A DNA stretch of 24,908 nt, from contig JBGCEF010000080.1 in the NCBI GenBank assembly GCA_045106175.1, positions 1-24,908 on the forward strand. The letters are read 5' to 3'. The stretch comes from TMED27 sp045106175 (GTDB lineage Bacteria > Pseudomonadota > Alphaproteobacteria > Micavibrionales > Micavibrionaceae). Within the stretch, counting starts at the first letter, position 1. The number at the start of each line of letters is the position of its first letter. The notes beneath the pieces were generated by a model. It did not search any database and was not told where the DNA came from. It saw nothing but the letters and a program-made list of their open reading frames with translations. Made by a program: the position numbers and the translations under genes. Of the stretch, positions 23,586 to 24,908 are shown one piece after another.

Positions 23586-24455
23586 TTAAATTTTGATATT
23601 TCTTAATGATTTCAATGCATAAAATGACACAGCAGCAGCGTTTGAGACATTCAAACTTGAAATCGGACCACTTGTCGGAAGACGCAACAACGAGTCACAA
23701 TTCTCTTTGACGAGTCGCCTTAAACCTGGCCCCTCCGCCCCCATAATAAGAGCAATTTTCTCTGGAATATCGCGCATTTCAGCCAAATCCTCACCGCGCT
23801 CATCAAGCCCGTAAACAAAAAAGCCTGCTTCTTGAAGCGATTCAATGCACCGACTCAGATTCGTTTCATAAGCAACAGGAACATGTTCAACCGCCCCACA
23901 GGCTGTTTTCGCCAAAACACCATCCAAAAACGGTGCATGTTTGCGTTGCATAATCAAACCATCAAGGCCAAAAACGCAGGCACTTCTTAAAATCGCACCC
24001 ACATTATGCGGATCTGTCACCTGATCAAGAATGACTAAAATTGTAGGCTTCGAATCAGAACTGATAATAAAATCCTGAACATCTGCTTCTTCAATTAACG
24101 GCGTCACTAAAGCGACACCCTGATGAACAGCCCCTTGCGGTAACGCTTTTTCTATAGCGTGTTTATCGATTAGTGTTGGTTCAGGTCGTGATAAGCCAGC
24201 GTGTCGTGCCGCGTCTAAAACGCTTTCTAAACTTTTTAAACCCTGTTCAGTCGCATAAAGAGCCTCGATAGATCGCGCCTCATTCATCCATGCCTCTGCA
24301 ACCGCATGAAACCCATAAAGACTAGCCCTTGTTACCTTTTCAGTGCGAATTTTAGGCTTAATATCATTCTTTCGCGGTGAAGAATGTTCATGACGCTTAT
24401 GAGGGCCTTTATTATGTCCTGAACGATTTTTTGAGTATTTACCATTTTTTTTCAT
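23586..24455 (-). CDS. rlmB: 23S rRNA (guanosine-2'-O)-methyltransferase, SPOUT/TrmH family
   Basis: Methylates the 2'-OH of a guanosine in the peptidyl-transferase loop of 23S rRNA (G2251 in E. coli) using S-adenosylmethionine. The knot-forming SPOUT motifs are all present: motif 1 DPHNVGAILRSACVFG, motif 2 ALIMGAEGPGLRRLV, motif 3 LPTSGPISSLNVSNAAAVSF. Before them is the L30e-like substrate-binding domain beginning LYGFHAVAEAW. The N-terminal 40 residues are basic and low-complexity (Lys, Arg, His, Ser), probably a disordered RNA-binding tail. The longest frame starts at a TTG (24491); I prefer the ATG at 24455, giving 289 residues, though neither has a clear ribosome binding site. It is divergent from tRNA-Tyr, a neighbour it often has in alphaproteobacteria. 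Confidence 0.93.
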   Translation of the reverse strand: MKKNGKYSKNRSGHNKGPHKRHEHSSPRKNDIKPKIRTEKVTRASLYGFHAVAEAWMNEARSIEALYATEQGLKSLESVLDAARHAGLSRPEPTLIDKHAIEKALPQGAVHQGVALVTPLIEEADVQDFIISSDSKPTILVILDQVTDPHNVGAILRSACVFGLDGLIMQRKHAPFLDGVLAKTACGAVEHVPVAYETNLSRCIESLQEAGFFVYGLDERGEDLAEMRDIPEKIALIMGAEGPGLRRLVKENCDSLLRLPTSGPISSLNVSNAAAVSFYALKSLRNIKI

Positions 24456-24545
24456 GTGCAAAGCTATCGCATACTTGACATTAAAGTTCAAAAAGCTTTT
24501 TATCCGTACAGCCTTTTACGGCATCCTAATGATTAATTTATATGT

Positions 24546-24631
24546 GGTGGGGTGGTCGAGTGGTTAAAGGCATCGGATTGTAACTCCGACGACGTAAGTC
24601 TACGTAGGTTCGAATCCTACCCCCACCACCA
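24546..24631 (+). tRNA. tRNA-Tyr (anticodon GTA)
   Basis: An 86-nt class II tRNA. The acceptor stem GGTGGGG/CCCCACC (7 bp) is perfect, as are the anticodon stem TCGGA/TCCGA with loop TTGTAAC (anticodon GTA at 24580-24582) and the T arm GTAGG-TTCGAAT-CCTAC. The long variable arm is expected for bacterial tRNA-Tyr. The discriminator is A and the 3' CCA is encoded. A long hairpin follows within 7 nt. Confidence 0.97.
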
Positions 24632-24637
24632 TTTTAA

Positions 24638-24671
24638 GTTTTCTCAATTTGCTTAGCAAATCATAGAAAAC
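24638..24671 (+). repeat. Two-part cruciform just after tRNA-Tyr
   Basis: GTTTTCT (24638-24644) pairs with AGAAAAC (24665-24671), and inside it ATTTGCT (24647-24653) pairs with AGCAAAT (24655-24661) around one T. It may act as a processing or termination signal, though no T tract follows. It overlaps the first 50-bp direct repeat. Confidence 0.6.
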
Positions 24672-24703
24672 ATTAAGCAAATCAAGCGAAGCGAAGATCT
24701 TGC
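24654..24703. repeat. 50-bp direct repeat, copy 1
   Basis: Runs from TAGCAAATCATAG to GAAGATCTTGC. It matches copy 2 at 24735-24784 at 48 of 50 positions, the start points being 81 bp apart. It includes the right half of the cruciform. Together with copy 2 it fills most of 24632-24785, where I see no gene. Confidence 0.85.
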
Positions 24704-24734
24704 GCCCAGCAGAAGCAAACTCTCCTATTTCAAG

Positions 24735-24784
24735 TAGCAAATCATAGAAAACATTAGGCAAATCAAACGAAGCGAAGATCTTGC
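24735..24784. repeat. 50-bp direct repeat, copy 2
   Basis: Differs from copy 1 only by A-to-G in the ATTAAGC segment and G-to-A in the CAAGCGAAG segment. The left half of the cruciform is not repeated here. The remaining stretch to 24908 has a small palindrome (CAGCT-TAAT-AGCTG near 24856) and a CtrA-like box, but no ORF. Confidence 0.85.
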
Positions 24785-24883
24785 TGCTACATGTAAAAAA
24801 TTAGCCAAGCCCCAGACTCTAGATTTTCTAAACCCCATAAAAACCCAACTACAAACAGCTTAATAGCTGCTTCTTACCACACA

Positions 24884-24898
24884 TTAACGGTTTCTTAA
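24884..24898. promoter_or_regulatory. Candidate CtrA box (TTAA-N7-TTAA) at the window edge
   Basis: TTAA at 24884-24887 and TTAA at 24895-24898 are separated by 7 bases; both halves continue with C (TTAAC). It would regulate a gene beyond the right end of the window. Chance occurrence is possible. Confidence 0.4.
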
Positions 24899-24908
24899 CC
24901 AACCCCCT

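Noticed and set aside
24600..24800. tRNA-Tyr 3' end with downstream direct repeats as a prophage or island attachment site.
   Set aside because: The repeats do not contain the tRNA 3' end, lie only 81 bp apart, and there is no integrase in the window.

Overview
The window reads as a chromosomal core region of an alphaproteobacterium of fairly low GC (roughly 40% by eye). Three things point there: a GcrA-type cell-cycle regulator, found essentially only in Alphaproteobacteria; the acpS-lepB-rnc-era block next to an rsh gene, a typical alphaproteobacterial order; and two spaced TTAA-N7-TTAA motifs of the CtrA type. I cannot name the genus. Most of the window is housekeeping, and I see no prophage, insertion sequence, CRISPR array or defence island.

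Layout, left to right. 1-3652 (+): a bifunctional (p)ppGpp synthetase/hydrolase, then an unrecognised 459-residue protein behind a CtrA-like box. 3655-4170 (-): apt. 4283-7757 (+): a tightly packed run of a DUF2062 membrane protein, acpS, lepB, rnc and era, with 1-4 nt overlaps at two junctions. 7799-8452 (+): gcrA, with a palindrome carrying two GANTC (CcrM) sites against its likely promoter. 8521-9045 (-): a two-domain cold-shock protein. 9248-10960 (+): a long-chain acyl-CoA synthetase. 10963-17512 is entirely minus strand and is transcribed right to left: an alpha/beta hydrolase-fold protein, rpmI-rplT with a structured leader and a terminator, a small Cys/His-rich gene broken by an amber codon, pheS, a GNAT acetyltransferase, pheT and an AqpS-like aquaporin. 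17660-20280 (+): a voltage-gated cation channel, two YbjQ-family proteins and an M48 membrane metallopeptidase. 20277-23108 (-): polA. 23162-23566 (-): a compact unit of strong promoter, well-placed ribosome binding site, 64-codon ORF and strong terminator that I cannot assign. 23586-24455 (-): rlmB. 24546-24631 (+): tRNA-Tyr, followed by a cruciform, a pair of 50-bp direct repeats and a CtrA-like box at the window edge.

Functionally the genes cover stringent response (rsh), nucleotide salvage (apt), lipid and envelope biogenesis (acpS, lepB, acyl-CoA synthetase), RNA and ribosome maturation (rnc, era, rlmB, rpmI, rplT), tRNA charging (pheS, pheT), replication and repair (polA) and cell-cycle control (gcrA). 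The items I find most worth checking are the unassigned transcription unit between polA and rlmB, the amber-interrupted Cys/His-rich gene upstream of pheS, the GANTC palindrome at the gcrA promoter, the channel with an E-G-W selectivity filter, and the YbjQ-YbjQ-M48 cluster. Where the longest reading frame began at TTG or GTG without a ribosome binding site I moved the start inward; the cold-shock gene keeps TTG because its binding site demands it.
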